NCBI GenBank assembly: GCA_934757255.1
Contig: CAKVLL010000009.1
Coordinates: 1-61,927 of the forward strand
Direction of reading: 5' to 3'
DNA length: 61,927 bases
Source of the DNA: an uncultured Candidatus Melainabacteria bacterium
Lineage (GTDB): Bacteria; Cyanobacteriota; Vampirovibrionia; Gastranaerophilales; Gastranaerophilaceae
Under the pieces are notes generated by a model. The model was not told the DNA's origin. It ran no database searches and saw nothing but the letters and a program-made list of their open reading frames with translations. Positions 16,923-25,893 of the stretch are shown one piece after another. Within the stretch, counting starts at the first letter, position 1. Each line of letters starts with the position of its first letter. The position numbers and the translations under genes are program-made.

Positions 16923-16951
16923 CAAAGAAAAAGCCTCTTTTGTAGAGAGGC
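16923..16951 (-). terminator. Rho-independent terminator
   Basis: Minus strand: GCCTCT, 7-nt loop, AGAGGC, then TTTTTCTTTG. It lies about 80 bp past the stop of the 17031-17546 gene. Confidence 0.75.
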
Positions 16952-17030
16952 GAGGGGAATATTTAAGTTAATAGGTATACACTTCACATTGTTTTTCACA
17001 CTTTAAGCTTTTAGAGTTAAATTAAATCTT

Positions 17031-17546
17031 TTATCCGAGTCCGAACTTAGGAGCATTATCTCGAGCTTCTTCGCTAGCTAGTTGTTTAACTGATTGAAGA
17101 TCTGCACGTTTCATTGCTAATCTTTGTTCTATAGAGTTTAGTTCTAACTGAATTTCTTTTTCTTTTTCGTTTAAAATTTCCATTTCTTGTTGTTTTAGTG
17201 CTTTCATTGATTCTTCTTTAAATTTGGAGAATGCACTCATTTCCATTTGATACTGAGTAAGTGCATTTCCCGTCCAAGGAACCATACCTCCCATTTTCAT
17301 CATTTGCAAGTTTTGCATTGCACTCATTGAACTTGCTTGGTTAGAAAACTGAGCAAACATTGCGGCTCTTGGTAAAAGTTCAGCAGACATACCGGCTATA
17401 TTTGACATTGTAATGGTAGATGAACCTCCCAACATACCTGCATACTTTTGATAGTTTGAAAGTTTGTTGCGGGTTTGCATAGCCTGCATTTCAAGAGCAT
17501 TTATTTCGCGTGTTAATCTCTGGACTTGCCAGAATGCCATTAACAT
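17031..17546 (-). CDS. Hypothetical coiled-coil protein (171 aa)
   Basis: Not recognised. Long heptad-like helices flank a Met/Ser/Gly-rich centre: residues 5-38 (QRLTREINALEMQAMQTRN) and about 110-158 (KALKQQEMEILNEKEKE). The centre (about 43-95) is rich in Met and small residues. No signal peptide. The layout is reminiscent of small helical proteins of export machines, but there is no sequence match to support a name. It is monocistronic, driven by motif copy C, with a downstream terminator. Confidence 0.7.
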   Translation of the reverse strand: MLMAFWQVQRLTREINALEMQAMQTRNKLSNYQKYAGMLGGSSTITMSNIAGMSAELLPRAAMFAQFSNQASSMSAMQNLQMMKMGGMVPWTGNALTQYQMEMSAFSKFKEESMKALKQQEMEILNEKEKEIQLELNSIEQRLAMKRADLQSVKQLASEEARDNAPKFGLG

Positions 17547-17586
17547 AGTAAACCTACCTAACTTTATTCTAACCTTTTAACCTTAC

Positions 17587-17621
17587 ATTAATATAAAGTA
17601 TTTTACTTTGTAAAAATTGCC
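17587..17621 (-). promoter_or_regulatory. Shared promoter-like motif, copy C
   Basis: Minus strand: GGCAATTTTT (17612-17621), 10 nt, ATACTTTATATTAAT (17587-17601), about 40 bp before the coiled-coil gene. Confidence 0.65.
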
Positions 17622-17675
17622 TTTTTCTTTTACTTTTGTTAAGATTTGTAAAGATGAGTTTGAAGGAGAATAAAT

Positions 17676-18125
17676 ATGATAAAAGACAGATTAGAACATG
17701 CATCAAGTTATTATGGAATTTCTGAGAATTTAAAAAAAGGTTTTGAATGGCTAAAAAATAATGACATGCAAAATATAATGGACGGAAAGTATGTTATTGA
17801 CGGTGATAAGTTATTTGCGAATGTACAAAGTTATAATACAAAAGAGGATGCTCCTTTTGAAGGACATAGGAAGTATATTGATATTCAATATATGATAAAA
17901 GGAGTTGAAAAAATAGGTGTTGTAGATTATAAAAATTGTTCTACAATCGAAAATTATAATGAAGAAAAAGATATTGAGTTTTTAAAAATAAATGTAGAGC
18001 CCAATTATCAAACATTAAAAGAAGGTGATTTTTTAGTGTTTTTCCCTCAAGATGCTCATCAACCAGCATTAGATTTTAAAGAAAAGCTGTTTGTTAAAAA
18101 AGTTATAGTAAAAGTGGCTATATAA
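17676..18125 (+). CDS. YhcH/YjgK/YiaL family protein
   Basis: 149 aa, the typical length for this cupin-like family (DUF386). Conserved: EGHRKYIDIQYMIKG with metal-binding His, and FLVFFPQDAHQPAL with the second His pair. Relatives include NanQ, an anomerase of N-acetylneuraminate, and the beta subunit (EbgC) of evolved beta-galactosidase. The substrate here is likely a sugar but cannot be told from sequence. GAAGGAG upstream fixes the start; single-gene unit. No sialic acid genes are nearby. Confidence 0.92.
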   Translation: MIKDRLEHASSYYGISENLKKGFEWLKNNDMQNIMDGKYVIDGDKLFANVQSYNTKEDAPFEGHRKYIDIQYMIKGVEKIGVVDYKNCSTIENYNEEKDIEFLKINVEPNYQTLKEGDFLVFFPQDAHQPALDFKEKLFVKKVIVKVAI

Positions 18126-18133
18126 GAAAAGAG

Positions 18134-18166
18134 GAAGCGGTTTGAAACGAAGTTTTAAACCGCTTC
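18134..18166. terminator. Bidirectional hairpin between convergent genes
   Basis: A 15-bp stem, GAAGCGGTTTGAAAC (18134-18148) paired with GTTTTAAACCGCTTC (18152-18166), 3-nt loop. The U tracts are imperfect on both sides; it separates the convergent YhcH-family and 18191 genes. Confidence 0.65.
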
Positions 18167-18190
18167 TAAAGTAAATTTTGTTATAATGAA

Positions 18191-18592
18191 TTATGCGGCA
18201 AAAATGTTTTTTGCTTTTTTATCAATTTTGAATTCAAATAATTCATTATATTTTTGTTCGGAAGCTTCATTGTTGACTGTAGCAATATTCCAAAGTTCGC
18301 CAAATTGTGGTATTTTTTTTGTTTTTACGTTTTTGTGAGCTTTTAAGTATTTAAGAGTTTCTTTAAGAGAATTGTTAAGGCTAATTTGTGTAGAAGCTTT
18401 TAATATATTAAGTTGTGGATTTACGTATTGTTCTTTTAGTAATTTGTCACCTTCAAACAATGTTTTTTCAATAATTTTTTGTGTAGCATCTGGAGTCGCA
18501 CCACTTTTATTTAAAATATTTTTAGCAGTGTTTCTTAGCATATCTCTGTTTTCATATTGAAAAGAATAGTCTATAGATAAATTTAATCCCAT
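18191..18592 (-). CDS. Hypothetical protein under a sigma-28-type promoter (133 aa)
   Basis: Not recognised. Predicted mostly helical and soluble; no leader. N-terminus MGLNLSIDYSFQYEN; the C-terminal half contains KETLKYLKAHKNVKTKK and GELWNIATVNNEAS. Its only clear transcription signal is a near-perfect sigma-28 promoter 37 bp upstream (18629-18655), so expression with flagellar or motility genes is inferred. In many bacteria, late flagellar genes encoding chaperones, regulators or filament proteins are read this way. Confidence 0.75.
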   Translation of the reverse strand: MGLNLSIDYSFQYENRDMLRNTAKNILNKSGATPDATQKIIEKTLFEGDKLLKEQYVNPQLNILKASTQISLNNSLKETLKYLKAHKNVKTKKIPQFGELWNIATVNNEASEQKYNELFEFKIDKKAKNIFAA

Positions 18593-18628
18593 AATCCCAG
18601 TCCTTATTGTTTTTCCCTTGTAACATGT

Positions 18629-18655
18629 ATATCGGCATGTATTTTTAAAACTTTA
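18629..18655 (-). promoter_or_regulatory. Sigma-28 (FliA-type) promoter
   Basis: Minus strand: TAAAGTTT (18648-18655), 11 nt, GCCGATAT (18629-18636). The FliA consensus is TAAAGTTT-N11-GCCGATAA, so 15 of 16 consensus bases and the spacing match. Confidence 0.8.
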
Positions 18656-18787
18656 GCTTTTTTGATAAAATCTTTACAAAAATTTACAAAAAAGTTAAAA
18701 AAAATAGCTAAATTCCCTATAGACAACATTGAAATAAACAATATACAATTAAATCAAGGTTTGGTACAGAGAATATATGGAGGCGAC

Positions 18788-19045
18788 GTGGTTTATTTAA
18801 CGGATAGAGAGAAAGAGGTAGTGGCTTTAATGGAATTAGGACTTAATAATAGACAGATTGCTCAAAGACTTGGAATATCATCCCATACTGCAAAATCACA
18901 TGTCGCAAATATATTGTGTAAATTAGAGGTTAAAAATAGGGTTTTAGCCGTTGTTAAAATTATACAACTTAGAAGACAAAAGGCTGCAGAAGAATCAGGT
19001 GTTTTAGAATGTGTTGAAAAGGATGATAATTTAGATGAAAATTAA
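18788..19045 (+). CDS. Orphan LuxR-type DNA-binding protein
   Basis: 85 aa if started at the GTG at 18788, which has GGAGG 4 nt upstream; the frame is open back to a TTG at 18662 (127 aa) with no ribosome binding site. Almost the whole product is a LuxR/GerE helix-turn-helix: LTDREKEVVALMELGLNN, QRLGISSHTAKSHVANIL, then a Lys/Arg-rich helix and acidic tail. No receiver or ligand domain. It is a single-domain regulator of the kind that binds DNA constitutively or pairs with other LuxR proteins. dnaX follows after 31 bp. Confidence 0.85.
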   Translation: MVYLTDREKEVVALMELGLNNRQIAQRLGISSHTAKSHVANILCKLEVKNRVLAVVKIIQLRRQKAAEESGVLECVEKDDNLDEN

Positions 19046-19076
19046 CTTCTGTATAACTTTGTGTTAGACTAATTTT

Positions 19077-20951
19077 ATGAGTGGAAATTACGTACCGTTA
19101 TACAGAAAATATCGTCCGCAAACTTTGGATAAACTTGTAGGTCAGGAGCATATTAAAAAGACTCTTACAAGTGCAATTGAGCTTGGAAAAATTGCGCACG
19201 CATTTCTGTTTACAGGTCCGCGTGGTACAGGTAAAACTTCCACTGCAAGAATTTTAGCAAAATCTTTGAACTGCAAAAATGGTCCTACAATTCATCCTTG
19301 CGGAGAATGTGAAAGTTGTTTGGATATTATGAATTCTGTCCCTATGGATGTTATTGAGATTGACGCCGCAAGTAACAGAAAAGTTGAAGATACTCAGAGT
19401 ATTTTGGAAAAAATTCAATATGTTCCAGTGCATGGCAAGTATAAAATTTATATTATCGACGAAGTTCACATGTTGACTAACCACGCGTTTAATGCTTTGT
19501 TGAAAACGTTGGAAGAACCGCCCGAAAATGTTATTTTTATTCTTGCAACAACAGAAGTTCATAAAGTTCTTGATACAATCAAGAGCCGTTGTCAAAGATT
19601 TGATTTCAGAAGAATTACAACCGATGATATTGTTAAACATTTGAGATATATTTCTGATGAAGAAAAAATAAATATTTCTGATGATGCTTTATTTACGATT
19701 GCGAAAAATTCCGCCGGTGGTATGCGTGACAGTATTTCTCTTTTAGATCAATTAAGCTTGCTTGGTGTTTCAAAAGAAATTACTTCGGAAGACGTTAACG
19801 CTGTGCTTGGTAGAATTTCGTTTGATGTTTTAAATAAATTGAGTGATAAAATAATTTCCTCTTCACCAAACGAAGCGATTGAAATTCTGAATGATATTTA
19901 TAATTCAGGTAATGAGCCTTTGCAAATTCTTACAAACTTATCTGAATATTTTAAAAATTTGCTTATAGTGAAAAATTGTAAGCCTGATTTGTTGAGCGAA
20001 CTTACCGGACTTAATGAAGCTCAAATTGCAGAACTTGTAAAACAAAAAGAGTCTTTAGAAACTCAACAAATAGTCTTTTTGCTTGAGAGAATTACATATT
20101 ATATAAAAGAAGTGAAACTTGCTTCTAATCAGCATTTGTGGTTAGAGGTTGGAATGATTGATTTGGCTAATATGAGTGAAAACTCTACGCTTTTGGATTT
20201 ACAAAATAGAGTTAAAGCTCTTGAAGGTGGAAATTTCACGCCTGCGCTTCGTCCTCAGTCTGTAGTGCATGTAACTCGTCCTGCACCGATTCCTGTTCAG
20301 GAAGTTAAACAGCAAGTTAGTCAAACTCAAGTAACGCAGTCTGCTTCTGCTCAAACTGTTCAGCAAGAAGCTCCAAGAGTTGTTGAACAATCGCAACAAG
20401 AAGATTTTACACCGCCTCCTATGTCGCAAAAATCTGACGGTAATGATATTCAGAGTTTGTGGAAGGCTTTGTTATTGAATGTAAAAAGTCCTTCAACAAA
20501 GGCTTTATTAAATTTAGCAACTCCGGTTAAAATTGCTCCTGATGGAGTTATTATTACCTTTAAGAATGAAAAACTTGTTGCGCAGATTAATGATACTAAC
20601 AAAAAGCAAATGCTTGTTGAAGCTGCCGGTTTGATGTTTAATGCTGATGTTTCTGTAATGGTAAGACTTCCTCAAGGCGGAGATAGCGAAGTTATGGCAG
20701 AATCAGTAAAAAAAAACTTTAAAATAGTTACGTCGCAACAAAAAACACAGCCAGAAACTAAACATCAAAAAGAAAAGTCAGAAATTGTATTAAAAACATC
20801 AGAATCTAAAAAAGAAGAACGAATTGTTTCACAAAAAATAATAGAACATGATGGTGAAAGTATTTTAAAGACAGAAAATGAAAAAAAACGTTTGGAATCC
20901 GACCAAGAAAAGATGGTTTTAGAGTTATTTGATGGAAAGTATATAGAATAA
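19077..20951 (+). CDS. dnaX: DNA polymerase III subunits gamma/tau
   Basis: 624 aa. AAA+ clamp-loader core with Walker A GPRGTGKTS (47-55), the four-Cys zinc module (CKNGPTIHPCGECESC), Walker B IIDEVHML, and the SRC arginine finger in IKSRCQRFDF. Domain III follows to about residue 370, then a Pro/Gln/Thr-rich linker (about 395-450) and a C-terminal DnaE-binding-like region. It loads the sliding clamp at the replication fork. No obvious A-run frameshift signal for a gamma form was identified at the expected place. No Shine-Dalgarno precedes the ATG. Confidence 0.96.
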   Translation: MSGNYVPLYRKYRPQTLDKLVGQEHIKKTLTSAIELGKIAHAFLFTGPRGTGKTSTARILAKSLNCKNGPTIHPCGECESCLDIMNSVPMDVIEIDAASNRKVEDTQSILEKIQYVPVHGKYKIYIIDEVHMLTNHAFNALLKTLEEPPENVIFILATTEVHKVLDTIKSRCQRFDFRRITTDDIVKHLRYISDEEKINISDDALFTIAKNSAGGMRDSISLLDQLSLLGVSKEITSEDVNAVLGRISFDVLNKLSDKIISSSPNEAIEILNDIYNSGNEPLQILTNLSEYFKNLLIVKNCKPDLLSELTGLNEAQIAELVKQKESLETQQIVFLLERITYYIKEVKLASNQHLWLEVGMIDLANMSENSTLLDLQNRVKALEGGNFTPALRPQSVVHVTRPAPIPVQEVKQQVSQTQVTQSASAQTVQQEAPRVVEQSQQEDFTPPPMSQKSDGNDIQSLWKALLLNVKSPSTKALLNLATPVKIAPDGVIITFKNEKLVAQINDTNKKQMLVEAAGLMFNADVSVMVRLPQGGDSEVMAESVKKNFKIVTSQQKTQPETKHQKEKSEIVLKTSESKKEERIVSQKIIEHDGESILKTENEKKRLESDQEKMVLELFDGKYIE

Positions 20952-20984
20952 ATTAAAATATATGTTTACATTTTGTTACAAAAA

Positions 20985-21017
20985 CGCAATTTTATTAACT
21001 GATTTAACTTTATATAG
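20985..21017 (+). promoter_or_regulatory. Shared promoter-like motif, copy D
   Basis: CGCAATTTTA (20985-20994), 10 nt, TAACTTTATATAG (21005-21017), 30 bp before the 21047 gene. Confidence 0.6.
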
Positions 21018-21046
21018 ATAAGTGTAGTAAATGAAGGTGTTTAATT

Positions 21047-21286
21047 ATGGCAATGAATATTGGTGGTGGTTATCCAATGATGGGTGGCATGAATTCTATG
21101 ACGAGTTATAACATGCCAATGATGGGAAGCGTTCCTCAAAATGTTATAATGAAGTATGGTTGTGAGGATTGCTTTAGAAAAGAACCATATCCTTGTGAAT
21201 TTCCAAAGCCTTATATGCGAATGCCACAAGATTTTAGAAAACAATCTTTTTGGCAACGATTGATGCATAATATTTTTGGTGAATAA
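21047..21286 (+). CDS. Small Met/Gly-rich protein (79 aa)
   Basis: Not recognised. The first 30 residues are Gly/Met/Asn-rich (GGGYPMMGGMNSMTS); the second half has three Cys (CEDC and a later PCEF) and a basic-aromatic tail (FWQRLMHNIF). The CxxC pair could bind a metal or form a disulfide. It has a good GAAGG site and motif D upstream. The Met-rich lead resembles the centre of the coiled-coil protein at 17031, which is under the same motif, but this may be coincidence. Confidence 0.7.
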   Translation: MAMNIGGGYPMMGGMNSMTSYNMPMMGSVPQNVIMKYGCEDCFRKEPYPCEFPKPYMRMPQDFRKQSFWQRLMHNIFGE

Positions 21287-21343
21287 ATTTTTAGCAAAAA
21301 AAATTTTTAGTTGTTTTATAATAGCTAATAGGAAAGATTTTTA

Positions 21344-22735
21344 ATGAAAATTATTTCATCGTTTTATACACAAAATATATTTCAGACAAAAAATAATAGA
21401 GCGCAATCTGTTAATAATTATCAGACGCCTGTTATAAAGTCTTTAGCGTGTGATATGGTTTCATTTGGAAGAACCGCTGGAAATGCAGAAAGCTTGAGAG
21501 CGTTAATGTCATACAAAATTCCAGATATGTATTCTGGAAAAATTGTTATTGATCCTGCTGTTGTAAAACAATTGTTTGAGCGTGATGTTTTTTCAAGTTC
21601 TATTAAAAATATAGTGAAAGTATTACAGCCATTAGAGAGTAGTTTGCATAATGTAGAAAAAGAAGTTTTTTCTTTGATTAAGTTACGTGCAAAACAAAAT
21701 CCGGATAAAAAATTACATGAAGTTATGAAAGAATTGGCTGTTTCTTATGAAGTAAAATTATTAAAGAAACAGCAACCAATATTTGATAGGCTTAATGTGT
21801 TGTCAAAGGGTTTGCCTCCTGAACAGAAAGAACAATTTGATAAATTAATGGAAATTGCCAATAAAAAGATTACAAAAACACGGATAAATTTACCTTTTAG
21901 TGCAAAAGAATTTAGGTATAAATTAGGAAGAATTTCTGATGAAATTTCTGCAAAAGAAAATAAAGAAGAATTTGATGCAATAAAACGAATTATACGATTA
22001 GCACAACAAATTCCGGAAAATACTAAAGCAGATATTTCTAATGATTTAATTACTTCTAAAGCAAAGAAAAATAAAAAAGTTAAAAGCTTAAAGGCAATTT
22101 CCAGACGTAGAAGTGAAGCGTTGAATAAAATTGAGAGTGTTCAGATGTCTTCACCTCTTAAAAATAATGAAGAATTAAAAAATCTAATGGCGCAGACTCG
22201 TTCTAAGATTTTTAATATTCCTGTCGTGTCCAATTTTAATAGAAAAACATTCATATATGAGTTACAAAAAATAACGTCTAAATTGGAAAATAAAACCTTG
22301 GCAAATGAAATGATAAGAGTTGCAACAGAACTTCCAAAATCAAGGCAGGATGTTTCTGCATTCATTGTTAAAGCAGCGAATACTTCTTCTGAAAAAATAG
22401 GGTATGATTTAATTGTAGGCTCTGTAGGATGTATTGAACATCTTATTCCATTTGCAAAAAAGGGTAAAGATTCTCTTGAAAATTATGCTATAACTACAGC
22501 ATATTTTAATAGTGAGCGAGGCAGTCGTTCTATGATTCAACAGTTGGCACTTCATCCTGAAACATATAAAAACTGTCAAAAACAAGTTGATAGACTTATA
22601 AATTTATATAATAACGGAGTTTTTGAAAAAGTGGGTTTGACTAAATGGTATATTATTAATTTAGCAAAAAGAATGTATAGATTATCGCCACCGGATAATA
22701 AGCTCTTGATTGATTTAAGTCGATTAAAGGATTAA
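21344..22735 (+). CDS. Hypothetical protein (463 aa), lineage-type N-terminus
   Basis: No known family recognised. A loose N-terminus MKIISSFYTQNIFQTKNN leads to VSFGRTAG near residue 40, similar to the S/N-F-x-G tags of other proteins here. The rest is Lys-rich and helical, with no membrane segment. Its centre has two similar stretches (about 165-200 and 285-330: NLPFSAKEFRYKLGRISDEI and VSNFNRKTFIYELQKITSKL), suggesting an internal duplication. AGGAAAG upstream fixes the start. It ends in a terminator shared with the convergent parvulin lipoprotein gene. Confidence 0.75.
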   Translation: MKIISSFYTQNIFQTKNNRAQSVNNYQTPVIKSLACDMVSFGRTAGNAESLRALMSYKIPDMYSGKIVIDPAVVKQLFERDVFSSSIKNIVKVLQPLESSLHNVEKEVFSLIKLRAKQNPDKKLHEVMKELAVSYEVKLLKKQQPIFDRLNVLSKGLPPEQKEQFDKLMEIANKKITKTRINLPFSAKEFRYKLGRISDEISAKENKEEFDAIKRIIRLAQQIPENTKADISNDLITSKAKKNKKVKSLKAISRRRSEALNKIESVQMSSPLKNNEELKNLMAQTRSKIFNIPVVSNFNRKTFIYELQKITSKLENKTLANEMIRVATELPKSRQDVSAFIVKAANTSSEKIGYDLIVGSVGCIEHLIPFAKKGKDSLENYAITTAYFNSERGSRSMIQQLALHPETYKNCQKQVDRLINLYNNGVFEKVGLTKWYIINLAKRMYRLSPPDNKLLIDLSRLKD

Positions 22736-22756
22736 AAATAAAGTGTTAATTAAATG

Positions 22757-22803
22757 AAAACCCTAAAACAAGATTTTGAGAATGCTCGTTTCAGGGTTTT
22801 TCT
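22757..22803. terminator. Bidirectional terminator
   Basis: AAAACCCTAAAAC (22757-22769) paired with GTTTCAGGGTTTT (22788-22800) around an 18-nt loop; T-rich on both outer sides. It separates the convergent 21344 and 22826 genes. Confidence 0.75.
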
Positions 22804-22825
22804 ATTTGTGTTTTTTGTTAATTAA

Positions 22826-23932
22826 TTATTTGGTTTCTTTTTTATTTTCCTTAGCTGTAGGAATTTTTATTGCTCTTTTGGGGTTATAACTTTCATTTAA
22901 GTATTCGACTTTTGCGTTTTTCATCAAACCATCTGTTAGTTTTTTAAGAACTTCTATTTGCTTTTGTGTTTCTAAATAAAATTTGATTTCATCTTTAACT
23001 TTAACAAACGGAGTTGTTCCAGCTTCCATTCTATCTGTAACCTTTATGATATGGTAGCCATAAGGTGATTTTACTAATGTTTCGCTTACGGTGTTAGGTT
23101 TCATAGAAAAAGCAGCTTTTGAAAATTCCGGAACCATTGCTTCTTTAGTGAAGAAGCCTAATTCGCCGCCACGTTCTGCACTAGTTTTATCATCAGAATT
23201 CTTTTCAGCAATTTTTGCAAAATCATCAGGGTTTTGTTTTACTTGTGCTAAAACTGATTCTGCTTTGATTTTTGCTTGTTCAGTTTGTTCCTCAACTTTT
23301 TTGTTTAATTCTTCCGGTGTGATATTAGGATTTTTAGCTTTAAGCTGTTGAATTAATTCTATAGTATTCGCGGAAATTAAAATATGTGATGCTCTAACTT
23401 GTTCTCCATGTGTAAATTCTGATTTATGAGTGTCATAGTATTTTTTTGCGTCACCATCTGTAATATTGATTTTATCTATAGAATTTACTAACTTTTTAAT
23501 CTTAATTTGTGTTTTTAAATCTTCCATAAATTGGTCATTAGAAACACCTCTTTGCTTAAGTAATTTGTTTAATTCTTCTTTAGAGCCGACTTTGTCAATA
23601 ATTGTTTTTAACTCATTTTGTACATCATCTTGAGTAGCTGTAATTCCACGCTTAGCGATTTCTTCATCAAGAAGTGACTTTACGATAAGTTCGTTAACAA
23701 TTTTGTCTTTAAAAATACCAAACATAGGATTGTCATCTGATTTTTGGAAGTTTTTAGCACCGCCAAAAGCCTTTAAAAATGATTGGTCAACACTTTTATC
23801 AAAAGCCTTATCAAATTCAGCTTGTGTGATAACGGTATTATTAACTTTTACAATGCCTTCTGATTTGTGCATCAGTGTGCAGCCAGAAAACAATACAGTA
23901 GATAAAGCTAAACACGTTAATAATTTTTTCAT
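22826..23932 (-). CDS. Parvulin-type peptidyl-prolyl isomerase lipoprotein (SurA/PrsA-like)
   Basis: 368 aa. A signal peptide with lipobox LFSGC (Cys near residue 18) predicts a lipid-anchored extracytoplasmic foldase. An N-terminal SurA_N-like helical region (about 30-160) precedes one parvulin domain (about 178-325) with VRASHILI, AERGGELGFFTKEAMVPEF and SPYGYHIIKV. It likely helps fold exported proteins. The insert between VRASHILI and AERGG is unusually long (Lys/Glu-rich helices). AAGGAG fixes the start. Confidence 0.93.
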   Translation of the reverse strand: MKKLLTCLALSTVLFSGCTLMHKSEGIVKVNNTVITQAEFDKAFDKSVDQSFLKAFGGAKNFQKSDDNPMFGIFKDKIVNELIVKSLLDEEIAKRGITATQDDVQNELKTIIDKVGSKEELNKLLKQRGVSNDQFMEDLKTQIKIKKLVNSIDKINITDGDAKKYYDTHKSEFTHGEQVRASHILISANTIELIQQLKAKNPNITPEELNKKVEEQTEQAKIKAESVLAQVKQNPDDFAKIAEKNSDDKTSAERGGELGFFTKEAMVPEFSKAAFSMKPNTVSETLVKSPYGYHIIKVTDRMEAGTTPFVKVKDEIKFYLETQKQIEVLKKLTDGLMKNAKVEYLNESYNPKRAIKIPTAKENKKETK

Positions 23933-24078
23933 TTATATACTCCTTCTTTTACCCCTTCTTTAAACGTTAAGCAAATCAACTAACTATCCTATAATAAAAC
24001 AAATTCACAAGAATGTTAAATATAATTTACTCTTCTTAATATATTTATTATGCTTTAGAAATATGTTAATATGTTCGT

Positions 24079-25425
24079 ATGGAAGGTGTTAATCAAGAGT
24101 ATTTAAACGAACTTAAGCAAAAAGTTCACAGCAAGATTGCTGATGTTGATTTGTATAAATTTAAGGGAAGCGTATCTAAACTTCTTGGACTTACTGTAGA
24201 AGTTAAACTGCCAGGACTTAAAATTGGTGATTTATGCTACATAGAAGCTGCAAATGGTGAAAAAAAACCTGCAGAAGTTGTAGCTTTTAAAGGTGATGCG
24301 GCACAATTACTTTTGCTTTATGATGGTGCCGGAATTGGTCAAGGAAGCCTCGTAACAACAACCGGTGGGCCGATTATTATTCCTGTAGGTGATTTTTTAC
24401 TTGGAAGATTGATTAATCCAATGGGTGAACCTATTGATGGAAAACCTTTAGATACATCAAATGCGACTTGGCGTCCTTCTGACGGTCCTCCTCCTGGGCC
24501 TTTTGAAAGACCGATTATTACAGAAATGTTCTCAACAGGTGTTCGAGCAATTGATTCTTGTCTGACTTTTGGTTGCGGACAGCGTATGGGCCTGTTTGCC
24601 GGATCTGGTGTTGGAAAAAGTACTCTTTTGGGTATGATTGCAAGAAATTCAGATGCGGACGTTAACGTTGTTGCACTAATCGGCGAACGTGGAAGAGAAG
24701 TTAAAGAATTTGTAGAAGATGCGCTAGGCCCTGAAGGTATGAAAAAATCTGTATTGGTTTGCTCAACCGGCGACCAACCGCCACTAATCAGACAGAAATG
24801 TCTTTTAACTGCGACTGCAGTTTGTGAATATTTTAGAGATCAGGGTAAAAAAGTTTTTTTGATGACAGATACAGTTACACGTTGTGCAATGGCAGGACGT
24901 GAAGTAGGTTTATCTATTGGTGAACCTCCGACGATGAAAGGTTATCCGCCTTCAATATTTTCTTGGCTTCAAAAAGTTTTAGAACGAGCAGGAAATAGTC
25001 CAAAAGGTTCTATTACTGCATTTTATACAGTATTGATGGAAGGTGATGATATTAATGATCCTATTGTAGATACAGTGCGTGGTATTACGGACGGTCACAT
25101 TTTCTTATCCAGAAAAGTAGCCGAAGCTAACCATTATCCGGCGATTGATGTATTGGGAAGTATTTCCAGACTTATGTCAGCGATTGCTTCTAAAGAGCAC
25201 AAGGAAGCTGCCGGTAAGTTGCGTAAAATCATGGCAATGTATCGAGAAAATAAGGATTTGATTGATGTTGGGATGTATCAGCCCGGCTCAAACCCAAAAT
25301 TGGATATTGCAATTGAAATGATGCCGAAAATTAACGCGTTTTTGCAACAGAGAACGACTGATAGTGTAAATATGCAAAACACAATTGATACACTGATTAA
25401 TATGATGTCTGGAGTTGACGTTTAG
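24079..25425 (+). CDS. fliI: Flagellar/type III export ATPase FliI
   Basis: 448 aa, the usual length. It energises export of flagellar proteins. Walker A GSGVGKST (175-182), the GERGREVKEFVED motif, Walker B VFLMTDTVTR, and the export-ATPase hallmark GEPPTMKGYPPSIFSWL set it apart from the F1-beta and Rho families. The gene is alone: no fliH, fliJ or basal-body gene is adjacent. No Shine-Dalgarno precedes the ATG. Two sigma-28 promoters in the window support a flagellar rather than virulence role, though an injectisome homologue cannot be excluded by sequence alone. Confidence 0.94.
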   Translation: MEGVNQEYLNELKQKVHSKIADVDLYKFKGSVSKLLGLTVEVKLPGLKIGDLCYIEAANGEKKPAEVVAFKGDAAQLLLLYDGAGIGQGSLVTTTGGPIIIPVGDFLLGRLINPMGEPIDGKPLDTSNATWRPSDGPPPGPFERPIITEMFSTGVRAIDSCLTFGCGQRMGLFAGSGVGKSTLLGMIARNSDADVNVVALIGERGREVKEFVEDALGPEGMKKSVLVCSTGDQPPLIRQKCLLTATAVCEYFRDQGKKVFLMTDTVTRCAMAGREVGLSIGEPPTMKGYPPSIFSWLQKVLERAGNSPKGSITAFYTVLMEGDDINDPIVDTVRGITDGHIFLSRKVAEANHYPAIDVLGSISRLMSAIASKEHKEAAGKLRKIMAMYRENKDLIDVGMYQPGSNPKLDIAIEMMPKINAFLQQRTTDSVNMQNTIDTLINMMSGVDV

Positions 25426-25432
25426 TTTTAGT

Positions 25433-25461
25433 TTGTGAAAACTTTGTTTTAATGTTAAAAT
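25433..25461 (+). promoter_or_regulatory. Sigma-70-type promoter
   Basis: TTGTGA (25433-25438), 17 nt, TAAAAT (25456-25461), just after fliI and 28 bp before the small parvulin gene. Confidence 0.5.
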
Positions 25462-25488
25462 AGTATTTGCAATAAAAAGGAGAATTTT

Positions 25489-25767
25489 ATGAAAATTAGA
25501 GCAAGTCACATTTTAGTAGATACAAAAGAGCAAGCTGAAAATTTATTGTTAGACATCGAAAATGGCGTAGCATTTGAAGATTTGGCAAAACAATATTCAA
25601 AATGCCCATCCGGTCGTGATGGTGGCGATTTGAGATGGTTCGGTAAAGGTATGATGGTTAAACCTTTTGAAGATGCTGCTTTCGCGCTTAAAAAAGGTGA
25701 AGTTTCAAAACCTGTAGAAACTCAATTCGGTTGGCATTTGATTAAATTGACTGATATTGATGAATAG
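25489..25767 (+). CDS. Small cytoplasmic parvulin (PpiC-type)
   Basis: 92 aa: one bare parvulin domain, the same length as E. coli PpiC. Conserved: KIRASHILV, CPSGRDGGDLRWFGKGMMVKPF, and QFGWHLIKLTD. It catalyses proline cis-trans isomerisation; with no leader it is cytoplasmic. AAAGGAG fixes the start. It has its own promoter after fliI and a terminator after it. Confidence 0.95.
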   Translation: MKIRASHILVDTKEQAENLLLDIENGVAFEDLAKQYSKCPSGRDGGDLRWFGKGMMVKPFEDAAFALKKGEVSKPVETQFGWHLIKLTDIDE

Positions 25768-25817
25768 TAAAATTTGAATGAGCTAATCATTGAGTAAATT
25801 GTTTAATATAGCAAATT

Positions 25818-25848
25818 AAGGTGTGTCATTTGATGCACCTTTTGTTAT
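25818..25848 (+). terminator. Rho-independent terminator
   Basis: AAGGTGTGTCA (25818-25828) paired with TGATGCACCTT (25831-25841; two G-U pairs), then TTTGTTATT. Confidence 0.75.
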
Positions 25849-25893
25849 TATGTAAATCTTTTATGAAAATACAATCTATGATATTATATAGTT

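Noticed and set aside
18662..18787. 42-residue N-terminal extension of the LuxR protein from a TTG
   Set aside because: No ribosome binding site and overlap with the sigma-28 promoter region; the GTG at 18788 has GGAGG. It is kept as an alternative in the feature.
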